Origin: Saprospiraceae bacterium
GTDB lineage: Bacteria; Bacteroidota; Bacteroidia; Chitinophagales; Saprospiraceae
Direction: 5' to 3'
Length of the DNA: 64,000 bases
NCBI GenBank assembly: GCA_022841745.1
Contig: JALHQW010000046.1
Location: 1-64,000 of the forward strand
A program made the position numbers and the translations under genes. Numbering within the stretch: position 1 is the stretch's first letter; every line of letters starts with the position of its first letter. This document shows, one piece after another, positions 1 through 9,259 of this stretch. Below the pieces are notes generated by a model. It saw nothing but the letters and a program-made list of their open reading frames with translations. It ran no database searches and was not told the origin of the DNA.

Positions 1-34
1 GCCTGTTCCGGAACAGGCGGGTTTGATAACCCGC
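1..34. repeat. Two overlapping hairpins at the window edge
   Basis: Positions 1-18 are a perfect 18-nt palindrome (GCCTGTTCCGGAACAGGC). Positions 17-34 form a second hairpin (GCGGGTT, loop TGAT, AACCCGC) that shares two bases with the first. No T-run follows, so an intrinsic terminator for an upstream gene is possible but not shown. From here to 264 there is no gene; the rest holds AT-rich sequence and the heptamer repeats before rfbC. Confidence 0.5.
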
Positions 35-233
35 CCTCTCGCAAGGAGACTGCTACATCCGTTTCTCCTGCTATTCTTTCAGTAAAGATTGATTATCAAT
101 TATTTATGAAGATTATAATCCAAACCTCACATTAAGTTAAAACAATTAGCCCATTCTACCGAAGGTGGTAAAACAAAAAAAATCAACGCCTTTCTGTATC
201 AAAAAAGCCGTGTCAAATTTTTCTTAATGCCAT

Positions 234-261
234 AATCACCAATCACCAATCACCAATCACC
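234..261 (+). repeat. AATCACC heptamer tandem repeat (4 copies) before rfbC
   Basis: Four perfect, contiguous copies of AATCACC end three bases before the rfbC start codon, where a ribosome-binding site would normally lie. No purine-rich Shine-Dalgarno is seen here. The same heptamer, slightly degenerate, runs up to the ATG of thrS at 11393-11420. Confidence 0.9.
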
Positions 262-264
262 AAC

Positions 265-810
265 ATGCCTTTTCACCAAACTGACATCCCCGGCCTGATT
301 CTCTTTGAACCCAAGGTTTTCGGCGACGACCGGGGCTATTTTTTTGAAAGCTACAATACCAATACTTTTGAGATGGAAGGTGGCTTGAAAGCCAATTTCG
401 TGCAAGACAACCAGGCCTTTTCCGCTAGGGGCGTGCTTAGGGGGCTGCATTATCAGACAGGCGATGCCGCTCAGGCCAAGCTTGTAAGGGTGCTTGAAGG
501 CGAGGTACTGGATGTGGTGGTGGACATTCGGGAAGGCTCACCAACGTATGGGCAATACCACAAACAGCGACTCAGCGCCGAGAACAAGCTGCAAATGTTT
601 GTGCCAAGGGGCTTTGCGCATGGCTATGTTGTGCTCAGTGAGACTGCCGTGTTTTTCTATAAATGCGATAATTTTTACTCAAAAGCCAACGAGGGCGGGC
701 TTAGGTTCGACTGCCCAGTGTTGAATATTGACTGGGAAATAAATGCAGATGAATTAATTGTAGCCGAAAGAGACAGGAATTTCCCATCTTTGGGTGCTCA
801 TTTGAAATAA
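265..810 (+). CDS. rfbC: dTDP-4-dehydrorhamnose 3,5-epimerase
   Basis: RmlC-family cupin enzyme of 181 residues, the family's usual length. It epimerises C3 and C5 of dTDP-4-keto-6-deoxyglucose, the third step of dTDP-L-rhamnose synthesis in the cytoplasm. Visible family signatures are GVLRGLHYQ around residue 55 (with the catalytic His), VVVDIREGSPTYG in the cupin core, and FVPRGFAHGYVVL around residue 113, followed by the Tyr/Asp-rich substrate region. The ATG at 265 directly follows an AATCACC tandem repeat rather than a recognisable Shine-Dalgarno. rfbD follows on the same strand after 125 bp, so the two probably serve one pathway; rfbA and rfbB are not in the window and may lie upstream. 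Confidence 0.96.
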   Translation: MPFHQTDIPGLILFEPKVFGDDRGYFFESYNTNTFEMEGGLKANFVQDNQAFSARGVLRGLHYQTGDAAQAKLVRVLEGEVLDVVVDIREGSPTYGQYHKQRLSAENKLQMFVPRGFAHGYVVLSETAVFFYKCDNFYSKANEGGLRFDCPVLNIDWEINADELIVAERDRNFPSLGAHLK

Positions 811-935
811 ACTAGTTACTATATAGGATATGTTATGGTGGAAGTTAAAATTCTATCCAGAAACATTCCGCTCAAACTAGTTTCGAAAAGAGTCCAGTTA
901 GGCACACAAACCAAAGAGACACACTAAAACCTTAT

Positions 936-1823
936 ATGAAAAAGAAGCGACCAACAATTTTGGTGACGGGAAGCATGGGACAAGTGGGAATGGAGCTTCA
1001 GGCCCTCGCAGGTCAGTACCCTGATTACGAGTTTACATTTGTGGATATTGCTGAACTGGACATTGCCGACCCAGCAGCAGTCAAAACATTTTTCAGTGAG
1101 CGGTCAATCAATTATTGCATCAATTGCGCCGCCTACACCGCCGTTGACAAAGCGGAAACCGAAACGAATATAGCGTGGAAAGTAAACACAGTGGGGGCGG
1201 AAAACCTCGCCACTGCCTGTGCCGCTTCTAATGCGCTAATGCTCCATATTTCTACCGACTACGTTTACCACACCCTCCAGGTCAAGCCATATATCGAGAC
1301 CGACCTTACCACCCCACAAGGCACTTATGCCCGTACCAAACTACAGGGCGATGAGGCCGTTTTGCGAAATAATCCAGGTAATGCGATTGTCGTGCGAACT
1401 TCTTGGGTCTATTCTTCCTTTGGTAACAACTTCGTGAAAACGATGCTCAAATTAGGAGCTGAACGGGGAGAACTGTCAGTTGTTTATGACCAGATTGGCA
1501 CACCTACCTATGCCCGTGACCTGGCGGAGACTTTGATGCAAATCGTGCAAAAGGCTGAACACCATTCGGTTGAGAAGCGATTGCTCAGCGGCGTTTACCA
1601 TTACAGCAATGAAGGCGTGACGAGCTGGTATGATTTTGCGGTCGCTGTGTTTGATATAAAAAACATGCCTGTAAAGGTTGAGCCCATCCTGACCAAGGAC
1701 TACCCAACCACAGCGCCACGCCCACCTTACAGCCTGATGAACAAAGCAAAAATCAAGAATGCTTTTGGCTTGGAAATACCTCATTGGCAGCAAAGCTTGA
1801 GGAAATGCTTGCATTTGCTGTAA
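936..1823 (+). CDS. rfbD: dTDP-4-dehydrorhamnose reductase
   Basis: Reduces dTDP-4-keto-L-rhamnose to dTDP-L-rhamnose with NAD(P)H, the last step of the pathway begun by rfbC. At 295 residues it has full length. The N-terminal Rossmann motif is VTGSMGQVG (residues 9-17), a slight variant of the usual TGxxGQLG. ISTDYVY is near residue 104, and the short-chain-dehydrogenase Tyr/Lys pair sits in TYARTKLQGD near residue 125. SWVYSSFGNNFVKTML and the C-terminal PRPPYSLMN are also family-typical. The ATG at 936 is unambiguous. The 3' flank (1824-1915) contains short inverted repeats around CGGACTG/CAGTCCG but no clear terminator. Confidence 0.95.
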   Translation: MKKKRPTILVTGSMGQVGMELQALAGQYPDYEFTFVDIAELDIADPAAVKTFFSERSINYCINCAAYTAVDKAETETNIAWKVNTVGAENLATACAASNALMLHISTDYVYHTLQVKPYIETDLTTPQGTYARTKLQGDEAVLRNNPGNAIVVRTSWVYSSFGNNFVKTMLKLGAERGELSVVYDQIGTPTYARDLAETLMQIVQKAEHHSVEKRLLSGVYHYSNEGVTSWYDFAVAVFDIKNMPVKVEPILTKDYPTTAPRPPYSLMNKAKIKNAFGLEIPHWQQSLRKCLHLL

Positions 1824-1915
1824 CACGGTCTGCCGTAACACGGACTGCCAGTCCGTACTTCGTAAAACTGTCTCTTGGATCCTTAGCTCGAAAAATCACA
1901 GACTAACAGTCCGTG

Positions 1916-3274
1916 CTACTGAAGGGCCACCAATTCCTCGTTCAAATCCGGTTCATCCGAAACCAAGTCAGCTGGCAGCGACTTGTTAGCCTTTGCGCCT
2001 AACTCCTTGATTTTCTGCGCCCTACCAATCAGCGTATCCCCATATTTTTTAGATTCTGAAAGTTTGTTCATGGCCCCGTTCAGGGCGGCTTGGGCGTGGT
2101 CGAGCTTTGAGCCTACTTCCCTTAAATCCTCTACGAATGCCACAAACTTGTCGTAGAGCATCCCGCTTTGCCGGGCAATTTCTAATACGTTCCGTTTTTG
2201 CCGCTCTTGCCGCCAGATGTAGGAGACCGTGCGCATGGTGGCAAGTAGGGTAGAGGACGTGACGATGACCACGTTTTTCTCCAAGGCATCCAAAAACAAG
2301 CGATTATCGTATTGGAGTGCTACCGCAAAAGCCGGCTCCAAAGGCACAAACATCAGCAGGTAATCGGGCGAATTGAGTTGATGGAGTTGGGTGTAGTTCT
2401 TTCCGCTCAAATCCCGAAGGTGCTGCCGGATGGAATCAATATGCTCTTTCAAGTGCTTGCTTCTAAGTTCCTCGTTGTCAGCATTGTAGAATTTTTCATA
2501 AGCCTTTAACGAAACCTTGGAGTCCACAATCAGGTGCTTCTCATCGGGCAGGTGGATGATGAAGTCAGGGCGCTTTTCGAGGCCATCGGCATCCTTGAAG
2601 GAGGCTTGGGCCTCGAAATGGGTGCCACGAACCAAACCCGCTTTTTCCAGCAGCATTTCCAATTGCATCTCGCCCCAATCGCCCTGGGTTTTAGAGTCAC
2701 CTTTCAGGGCGGAGGTCAGGTTCTTGGCGTCGAGGCTGAGCTGTTGGTTCAGGCCAATCAACTGTTCAATTTCTTTTTTCAGGGAGACTTTGTCTTTTGC
2801 CTCCTCGGTGAACCGTCGCTCCACGTCTTGCCCAAACTCCCTTATTTTTTCCCGAAGGGGATGCAACAAATCGTTTAACTGCTTTTCGTTCTGATCCGTG
2901 AATTTTTTAGACTTCTCTTCGAGCAAGCGGTTGGCCACGTTTTCAAACTCAAGCTGTGCCCGCTGTTGCAGTTTTTCATAGTCTGCCTTCCAACTGGTCA
3001 GTTTTTCTTCGAGGTAAAGCATGTCCCGCTCTTTGGCCGAGATGGATTTTTCCAAAAAAACAATATCTTCTTGTTTGGTTTTCAACTCATTGTGAAGGAA
3101 GGCAGTCTGTTCCAAAGTGGCTTCATGCTGCTGCTTAGTCACGTATTTTTCCTGGATTTCCTGGGGTGAAATTTGTTGTTGGACATATTTGAAACGGAAA
3201 AAAAGCCAGGTCAGCATAGCGCCGAGTACCAGCCCAAGGATTAAGAAAAGCAGGCAGACCGTCAGTTCATTCAT
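1916..3274 (-). CDS. rmuC: DNA recombination protein RmuC
   Basis: RmuC-family protein of 452 residues. Known members are membrane-anchored, nuclease-fold proteins that limit recombination at inverted repeats; the exact reaction is not settled. An N-terminal hydrophobic segment (about residues 4-27) is followed by a charged, Gln/Glu/Lys-rich coiled coil (about 40-185). The conserved RmuC core then begins with GDSKTQGDWGEMQLE and continues with DFIIHLPDEKHLIVDSKVSL, whose Asp/Glu/Lys spacing resembles a PD-(D/E)XK core. A short coiled C-terminal tail follows. It is read toward rfbD (convergent) and is monocistronic. A possible promoter lies about 30 bp upstream on the minus strand (TATCTTGC with TTTG 22 bp before it). 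Confidence 0.94.
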   Translation of the reverse strand: MNELTVCLLFLILGLVLGAMLTWLFFRFKYVQQQISPQEIQEKYVTKQQHEATLEQTAFLHNELKTKQEDIVFLEKSISAKERDMLYLEEKLTSWKADYEKLQQRAQLEFENVANRLLEEKSKKFTDQNEKQLNDLLHPLREKIREFGQDVERRFTEEAKDKVSLKKEIEQLIGLNQQLSLDAKNLTSALKGDSKTQGDWGEMQLEMLLEKAGLVRGTHFEAQASFKDADGLEKRPDFIIHLPDEKHLIVDSKVSLKAYEKFYNADNEELRSKHLKEHIDSIRQHLRDLSGKNYTQLHQLNSPDYLLMFVPLEPAFAVALQYDNRLFLDALEKNVVIVTSSTLLATMRTVSYIWRQERQKRNVLEIARQSGMLYDKFVAFVEDLREVGSKLDHAQAALNGAMNKLSESKKYGDTLIGRAQKIKELGAKANKSLPADLVSDEPDLNEELVALQ

Positions 3275-3373
3275 GGTAGGAATTGGTTTAGATTCGAGCG
3301 CAAGATAGCGATTTGTTTTAAATTAAAAACAAATTGGTTTTATTTTGTCATCAAATTGTGCTAATTCCGCCAT

Positions 3374-4123
3374 TCAAATATTCCCCAGTCGTTGCAACAG
3401 CGTGGATTTCTTCCGCTGTGCCACGGGCAATTCTGAGCCATCGCTCATTACCACCTCCCCCCCGAAGCGGTTCACATAGCTTTGGACGTGGTCGAGGTTG
3501 ACGAGGTGTGATTTGTGTATTCGTTCGAAGCTGAAGTTGGAAAGTGATTCCTCCATGTCCTTGAGCGTCTTTGCGAGCAGCAATTTTTTTCCATTATCGA
3601 AATAAACCGTGGTGTAATTCCCTTCGGAGGCGAGCCTAATGATGCTTTTTGTGGGGAATAGGTGAATGCCGTCAGCAGTAGCAAGAGCGATGCGCTCAGG
3701 TGAGGCAGTAGCGACTTTGTACTGCTGTATGAACTGCCTCATTTGTTGGTTAAAGGAGGCTTGTTGCGTTTGCAGGGCCTTGTCAACGGCGGCCCTTAGT
3801 TCCTCGGCATCAATGGGCTTTAACAGGTAATCGAGCGGCTGGAACTTAATGGCCTTCAGGGCGTAATTGCTGTAGGCCGTTGTGAAAATCGTTTTAAAAG
3901 ATTGATAATCAATCTGTTCCAAAATATCAAAACCAGAGCCATCCGTCAGTTGAATATCGAGAAAGAGTAGGTCTAAAGCTGGTTGGCTTCGCAAAAGCGT
4001 AACCCCTTCCGTTACGGAAGCTGCTTCGCCAACAATTCGTATTTCAGGGCAATGGAGGTCAATTTCCTGCCTAAGTGTGGCACGGGCGTTGGGCTCGTCG
4101 TCAATCAAAATGGCTTTGAACAT
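3374..4123 (-). CDS. LytTR-family response regulator
   Basis: Two-component regulator of 249 residues. The receiver domain (1-120) shows the acidic pair in ILIDDEP, the phospho-acceptor Asp in LLFLDIQLTDG (about residue 57), a switch Thr in TIFTTAYS and a Lys in YLLKPID. The LytTR DNA-binding domain (about 150-245) contains IIRLASEGNYTTVYF and FERIHKSHLVNLDHV. LytTR proteins bind direct-repeat promoter sites. A TTG six bases further upstream is possible, but the ATG at 4123 lies 2 nt after the kinase stop and gives a normal receiver start. It is cotranscribed with the sensor kinase immediately upstream, so the pair forms a cognate system. Target genes are unknown. Confidence 0.94.
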   Translation of the reverse strand: MFKAILIDDEPNARATLRQEIDLHCPEIRIVGEAASVTEGVTLLRSQPALDLLFLDIQLTDGSGFDILEQIDYQSFKTIFTTAYSNYALKAIKFQPLDYLLKPIDAEELRAAVDKALQTQQASFNQQMRQFIQQYKVATASPERIALATADGIHLFPTKSIIRLASEGNYTTVYFDNGKKLLLAKTLKDMEESLSNFSFERIHKSHLVNLDHVQSYVNRFGGEVVMSDGSELPVAQRKKSTLLQRLGNI

Positions 4124-4125
4124 GT

Positions 4126-7083
4126 TCAATTTTTTAAGTCCTCCAATGGCAGGTGCAGCACTACTTCAGTGCCAGCCGCAAAACCATTTTCGTCATAAAT
4201 ATCTCGAATATCAACGGAAAGCGGTTCAGTCTTTCTGCGCAGCAAGTCCAAACGTTCGGTGGTGATGCTCGTTGCCAATGGCTTGTGCGGGTCACGCAGC
4301 ATGGATTTGGCCGCAGTCGCCTTTCTTCCCATTCCATTGTCCCTAATGGTTGCCACCAGTTCGCTACCTTTTTTTGTAAAAACAACCGAAATATGCCCCT
4401 GGCCATCCTTGCCAACGATGCCGTGAATAACAGCGTTTTCAACGAAAGGCTGAATGACCATCGAAGGGATTCGCACCCTCGAAGGGATGATGTCAGGGCC
4501 AATTTCCAACTCGAAATCGAGCTTGTCGGGGTAGCGGATTTGGGAAAGCTGGAGGTAGATTTTCAGCAATTCCAGTTCTTGGTCGAGCGGGATGAACGAG
4601 TCGGAATAATCGAGGTTGAGACGCAGTAGCCGGGCAAACTTGGCGATGTAGCTGTTGGCCTGCGTGAATTTATCCTGCCCATAATAGCCCTTGATGGTAT
4701 TGAGGGCGTTGAAAATGAAATGGGGGTTCATTTGAAGCCGCAATGAGAGCATTTTTAGGTCGGCGTTTTTGGACTGGAGTTCCAGTTTTTCATTTTCGGC
4801 GGCCATCAGGCGGCGCTCAAATTCGTAGGTGTGGCGTAATTTCTGTTCCCGCCATTTTACCCAAAGGAAAACCACGCCTGCAATGGCTGCAACGGCCAAA
4901 CCGATAAACCACCATTGCCACCAAAAAGGCTTTGCAATGCTGAACTCAAAACTGGCAGCCTGTTCGCTGCTCACGCCAGAACTGTTAACTGCCACCACCT
5001 CGAAACGGTATTGACCGTGACGAAGCGAAGCGTACTGCACTGCCTCGTTGTTGGTGATGTGCCAGTCGTCGTCAAGGCCAAGGAGGCGGTAGCGGTATTG
5101 CAGCTTTTTATAGTCCTTAAAAGAAAGGCCCTCGAAACTGAAGCTTACGGAGTTTTCGTCGGCACTCAGCTGCAAGGACTGGCCGAGGCTGCGCTCCTGC
5201 TCGTTCACCGTCAGCCGTTTCAAATGGATGGGCGGTGGCGGGAGTTTTTTGGTAAAAATGGAAAAAGGTACAGCCACCAGACCATCGTCTTTTCCCAAAA
5301 AAACCTGTTCGCCAATGACCTCCACGGCGTTTAGTTTCTCAGCGCCGAGGCCATGTACATTGGAGAAGTCGAGGAGTTTCAAGTGGCCGATTTCACCCTC
5401 CACTTTCATCAAGCCGCTTGCGGTAGCGACCCAAAAATAGCCATTCGCATCCAGACAGAAATCCCTGCAAATCTTGGGACTTTGGCCTGCTGAAGCGATG
5501 CCGATGCTGTCGAGCACCTGCCCGTTGCGAAGCGCAAAAAGACCCTTGGACTCCGTTAGTGCCCAAAGCGTATTGGCTTTTTTATCAAAAACCAGTTCAC
5601 GTATATTGTGCGGCATCACGGCGTCGCTCATGTGGTTTTTATAAAAAAACAGGCCGTTTGGAGTGCCCAGCCATGCGGTATTTTCATGGTCAAATACAAT
5701 GCGATCCACCCGCATTTTGCTGAGCTTGTCCGGTTTGTAATTTTTGTAAAAATCGTTGACTTTAGCTTCTTCCAATCTTTCATTTGGGGCAAAAAGGAGA
5801 TAAATCTCTTCCTTCGGTACTCGGAAAAGCCCTGTAAAACCCGACCAGAAATTACCCTCGGCATCCATGTTTACATCTGTTGAGCGCAGCAAAATGAACT
5901 GTTTTCGGTCATTTTTAACCAAGGTCATTCCAGCTTTTCCCGATATAAGCGTGGAGCCGTCTGGCAGTTGTCGAATGGAGCTGATGGCCCGTGGTGTTAG
6001 CCCTTTGGGGAAATGCTGCATTGGGGCCAATTTCCCTTCTCTGAAACTTCGGAAATTGTTGTTTTGCATGCCGAGCCAAAGCCTTCCGCTGCCGTCGGCA
6101 GAGAGGCAGTTGACTTGCCCGGGGCTGTTGCCATCAGCGTCAAGAATTTGTAGGATTTCAGGGGCAGGGGTATAAAAAACGCCGTCTTCGAGGGTGGAAA
6201 ACCACCAGCCACCTTCCCTGTCTTCAAGAATGGCCGAGACTTGAGAATCGGGTAGATAGACCTTACGCAGGTTCAGGCTTTTTCGGTCGAATAGATAAGC
6301 GCCGCTTCGACTGCCCACCCATAATCGGTCGGCCACTGGATGTACGGAAATGACCTCGCTCATGGTGGCTGGGAAGGGCGTGAGTGAAATGGTTTTTTGT
6401 GTTAATTTATTGTAAATCAGTAGGTTGCGAGTACTTGTGATGTAAATGGTGTCATTTAGTTGACCCAATTTGACAGGCTTGACGATGTTCGTCATATTGC
6501 CCGTTTTAATGAATTTCTCATGGAAGAAATAGCCGACCCCGCTGCTATCGGTTACAACGCCGAGGGTGTCGCCAATTGCAGACCAAGCCTGCACCACTGG
6601 TACTGGAAACGGTGTGGTCGAAGCTTTGCCCTTTGAAAAATCCAGCTTGCCAATCATAAAATTAGATGCGAAGACGATTTCGCAGTTTTCCTCTTCAAAA
6701 ATATTGAACACGATGCCACCTAAGTTGATGTTTTGGAGCAGCGGGGTGTCCTTTTCGTTGTGAATTTTCCCATCCAAGAAGAAGCAAGGCCTGCCATTGA
6801 GCGTAGCGAACCAGATACGCCCCGTACGGTCTTCATAACAAGTGAAAACTTCATTGTCTGAGAGGCCATCGGCGGTGGTGAAATTGGTGAAACGGAGGCC
6901 ATCGAAGCGGCTTACGCCAATATCGGTGCAGAGCCAGATGTATCCTTTCGAGTCTTGAAAAACGAAATAGACGTTGTTGGACGAGAGGCCGTCCCGCACT
7001 TGGTAGTTTTTGAAATAGGGCTGCTGCGCCGATATTGAGCAAGCGGTAATCAACCAATAAATGAGGAGTATATATCGAAGCAT
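4126..7083 (-). CDS. Propeller/Y_Y_Y sensor histidine kinase (LytS-type)
   Basis: Sensor kinase of 985 residues. A signal sequence at 1-20 is followed by a two-component-regulator beta propeller beginning with YQVRDGLSSNNVYFVFQD, with repeated GYIWLCTD/GRIWFAT blades to about residue 610. A Y_Y_Y domain follows (about 640-715), then one transmembrane helix (about 720-742), a short coiled coil, and a His_kinase domain with LQMNPHFIFNALNTI (His788). The ATP-binding domain shows FVENAVIHG and IRDNGMGR. The periplasmic propeller resembles sensors of extracellular ligands in Bacteroidota, but this one is not a hybrid kinase and pairs with the LytTR regulator 2 nt downstream. An in-frame TTG at 7095 precedes the ATG at 7083, which starts at the signal peptide and is preferred. 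It is divergent from the hydrolase at 7135. Confidence 0.93.
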   Translation of the reverse strand: MLRYILLIYWLITACSISAQQPYFKNYQVRDGLSSNNVYFVFQDSKGYIWLCTDIGVSRFDGLRFTNFTTADGLSDNEVFTCYEDRTGRIWFATLNGRPCFFLDGKIHNEKDTPLLQNINLGGIVFNIFEEENCEIVFASNFMIGKLDFSKGKASTTPFPVPVVQAWSAIGDTLGVVTDSSGVGYFFHEKFIKTGNMTNIVKPVKLGQLNDTIYITSTRNLLIYNKLTQKTISLTPFPATMSEVISVHPVADRLWVGSRSGAYLFDRKSLNLRKVYLPDSQVSAILEDREGGWWFSTLEDGVFYTPAPEILQILDADGNSPGQVNCLSADGSGRLWLGMQNNNFRSFREGKLAPMQHFPKGLTPRAISSIRQLPDGSTLISGKAGMTLVKNDRKQFILLRSTDVNMDAEGNFWSGFTGLFRVPKEEIYLLFAPNERLEEAKVNDFYKNYKPDKLSKMRVDRIVFDHENTAWLGTPNGLFFYKNHMSDAVMPHNIRELVFDKKANTLWALTESKGLFALRNGQVLDSIGIASAGQSPKICRDFCLDANGYFWVATASGLMKVEGEIGHLKLLDFSNVHGLGAEKLNAVEVIGEQVFLGKDDGLVAVPFSIFTKKLPPPPIHLKRLTVNEQERSLGQSLQLSADENSVSFSFEGLSFKDYKKLQYRYRLLGLDDDWHITNNEAVQYASLRHGQYRFEVVAVNSSGVSSEQAASFEFSIAKPFWWQWWFIGLAVAAIAGVVFLWVKWREQKLRHTYEFERRLMAAENEKLELQSKNADLKMLSLRLQMNPHFIFNALNTIKGYYGQDKFTQANSYIAKFARLLRLNLDYSDSFIPLDQELELLKIYLQLSQIRYPDKLDFELEIGPDIIPSRVRIPSMVIQPFVENAVIHGIVGKDGQGHISVVFTKKGSELVATIRDNGMGRKATAAKSMLRDPHKPLATSITTERLDLLRRKTEPLSVDIRDIYDENGFAAGTEVVLHLPLEDLKN

Positions 7084-7134
7084 TATTGAGTACAAATAAA
7101 GGCTATTTTATACTAAGTTTGCCAAAAACAAACG

Positions 7135-7860
7135 ATGCTGGAAGTCAAACTTTGGCTTATTTTGATGTTCCAAATTGTCAATGGTATGGCATATTCCCAA
7201 ACCTCAATGACGAACGTCTATTTCTTCCCCGGTACCGGATCAGACGAGCGCCTGTTTTCAAAAATCAATTTGCCGGTGGGTTTTGAGGCCAAATTCATTA
7301 CTTATCCCGTACCGGAAAAAAAGCAAAACATGGCAGGTTATGCCAAGCTTCTGGCGCAACAAATTGATACCACCCAGCCTTTCGTTTTGATAGGCACTTC
7401 CATCGGGGGGATGCTTTGCACAGAATTGACCGAGCAGCTTCAACCCCTCAAAACCATCGTTATCTCCAGCTCCAAATGCCGTTCCGAATTGCCGAGGCAT
7501 TACCGCTTCCAGCGATACGTCCCAATCAATAAACTGTTTGGCCCGAGGGCCATCAAGGCTTTGTCGCCTATTGCGCAAGCAGTGGTGGAACCAGACCGCA
7601 ACAAGCACAAAGCCACGTTTAAGGCGATGCTGAAGGCAAAGCACCCCAAATTCTTGAAGCGTGCGGTTCACATGATCATCAATTGGAAAAGAACGGATTA
7701 TGACAAATCCATCGTCCATATTCACGGGAGTAAAGACCATACCTTGCCGCTTCGCAACATGAGTCCATGCATCATCATCAAAGCTGGTTCGCATATGATG
7801 ACCTTGACCCGAGGTGAAGAAATCAGCGCCATCATTTATGGTATTTTGGTGGAAAAATAA
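7135..7860 (+). CDS. Alpha/beta hydrolase-fold protein
   Basis: Predicted alpha/beta hydrolase of 241 residues. Visible elements are a FFPGTGSDERLF oxyanion-loop region, the nucleophile elbow GTSIGG (about residue 93), a likely acidic residue in HIHGSKDHTLP, and the catalytic His in KAGSHMMTL. This gives a complete Ser-Asp-His set in the expected order, with a short cap region. The first 22 residues are hydrophobic and end in AYSQ, which could be a signal peptide; alternatively translation could start at the internal Met before TNVYFF. The substrate cannot be read. A hairpin at 7862-7886 with GGCCGA/TCGGCC arms follows the stop and may terminate the transcript. Confidence 0.8.
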   Translation: MLEVKLWLILMFQIVNGMAYSQTSMTNVYFFPGTGSDERLFSKINLPVGFEAKFITYPVPEKKQNMAGYAKLLAQQIDTTQPFVLIGTSIGGMLCTELTEQLQPLKTIVISSSKCRSELPRHYRFQRYVPINKLFGPRAIKALSPIAQAVVEPDRNKHKATFKAMLKAKHPKFLKRAVHMIINWKRTDYDKSIVHIHGSKDHTLPLRNMSPCIIIKAGSHMMTLTRGEEISAIIYGILVEK

Positions 7861-7861
7861 A

Positions 7862-7886
7862 GGCCGAACGAGCGCACCCGTCGGCC
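7862..7886 (+). terminator. Weak hairpin after the hydrolase gene
   Basis: GGCCG and ACG pair with CGT and CGGCC around an 8-nt loop with one bulge, starting 2 nt after the hydrolase stop. There is no strong T-run, so a terminator role is tentative. Confidence 0.4.
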
Positions 7887-7964
7887 ATTAGAAATTGTTG
7901 TTAAATTTCGCTCGCTCAGTTTTTATTTGGCTTTTTCAGGTGAGTTTTTTAGGGTTAAATCATA

Positions 7965-9179
7965 TCATTGAATGCGTTTCACAAAAAACTTATCACGGCC
8001 CTGCTCCAAGAATTGCAGCGCCTCCGTGTTCTTGGTGCGGTCGGCTTTGTCTGCAGGAACGATTTTACCTTCCTTTACCGAAAACGCATACTTGTAGGTT
8101 GTCTCCTTGCCGGATTTTTCATCCTTCAAAACCACGTCCACCGTATAGTTTCCATCCTTCATATTGTCCTTCAGGAAAAATGGGCGGTTGCCGTGCCCCG
8201 GTGGTGGTGGGTAATTATGGAAGGTCATGTCGAATTTTTTCCAGACACAATTATCGGCCATGACAGTGTTCCACTCGAAATCAGCCGTTGACGGCCCAAG
8301 CCTGTAAACAGCTATCATTTTGCCTTCCCGATTCAACTTCACCACTGTTTTGAATTCCTTTCTAGCATCCCAACGGGCGGCATTTTCCACTTCCGATGTA
8401 AGGTGGGTGTGGTAGAAATTGAAGATGAAATGGCCGTCGGGGCCGAAGTTCACGTAGCCCCATTCCTCCCAAGGGCCTCGAAGGTGGTAGAAAGTAGCGA
8501 CGGGGGCGTAAGGGTCGGCATTGGTGAACTTTTCTACCTTAAAAGGGAAGGTGTAAAAATGGGTAGTGCCTGCCCAAAAATGGGCTTCGTAGCTTCCTTC
8601 AGTGAGCTTCACCGAATAGGGCCAGCCTTGTTTTTCTACTATTTCCATGTTGTGGAAAGGGGCGACCGTTGCCGATGCGCTGTAATAAAGCGTCCCCTTT
8701 AGTTCTTTCGTAGCTGCATCAACCACCTCCATCCGCATAATGGGGGTAGGGTTGTCATATGATTCATAACTGATTGCCTGTCCCGACTTGGTTTTCTTGG
8801 GCAGAAATGCTATGTCGAGGTTTTTCAACTTGAAATCACCCGTCGTTGCATTGAAATACCTGCTTTCTTGGGCAAGAATGCTTTCCCAAGCAATGGCAGC
8901 CTTGAACGGTTCAGCATCGAAATCTAATTCAACAGTGGAGTTCTTTGGGCCTGAGCTTCGTGACAACTGCGAACCACCATCCGCCGAAAGCATATCGCCT
9001 TTTGGGGCTTTACTTTCTTTGCTGCGAGGTGCTTCGGCAGGTGTGGGAGATTCTTTTTCCGTTTTTGCTTTTGCCTTGTCTTTCAGCAAGTCCTTTGCCT
9101 TGCCAGACCCAGGTAGTTGAGCTTGTAAGCTAGCGGTTGCAAACAACAGGGCAACTGCTAATAAAAGGTTCTTTTTCAT
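7965..9179 (-). CDS. Secreted protein of unknown function
   Basis: 404 residues, family not recognised. Residues 1-20 are a clear signal peptide ending in SLQAQ. Residues 25-75 are a low-complexity linker rich in Lys, Ala, Glu, Ser and Pro. The remaining part is a globular, aromatic-rich region predicted to be mostly beta strand (for example YGYVNFGPDGHFIFNFYH-like alternation near residue 265). A YNYPPPPGHG-like Pro/Gly turn and a final repeat of beta segments resembling an immunoglobulin-like fold come last. There is no T9SS sorting domain or lipobox, so a periplasmic location is the simplest reading. It is monocistronic between a convergent hydrolase and a co-oriented T9SS cargo gene 80 bp upstream. 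Confidence 0.75.
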   Translation of the reverse strand: MKKNLLLAVALLFATASLQAQLPGSGKAKDLLKDKAKAKTEKESPTPAEAPRSKESKAPKGDMLSADGGSQLSRSSGPKNSTVELDFDAEPFKAAIAWESILAQESRYFNATTGDFKLKNLDIAFLPKKTKSGQAISYESYDNPTPIMRMEVVDAATKELKGTLYYSASATVAPFHNMEIVEKQGWPYSVKLTEGSYEAHFWAGTTHFYTFPFKVEKFTNADPYAPVATFYHLRGPWEEWGYVNFGPDGHFIFNFYHTHLTSEVENAARWDARKEFKTVVKLNREGKMIAVYRLGPSTADFEWNTVMADNCVWKKFDMTFHNYPPPPGHGNRPFFLKDNMKDGNYTVDVVLKDEKSGKETTYKYAFSVKEGKIVPADKADRTKNTEALQFLEQGRDKFFVKRIQ

Positions 9180-9259
9180 CTAAAATCAATTTGAGTTATG
9201 GTTAAATATCTATCCTGCCCAGTCATAGGGCCGAATGACCTTCTTTGACTTTTTGGAAA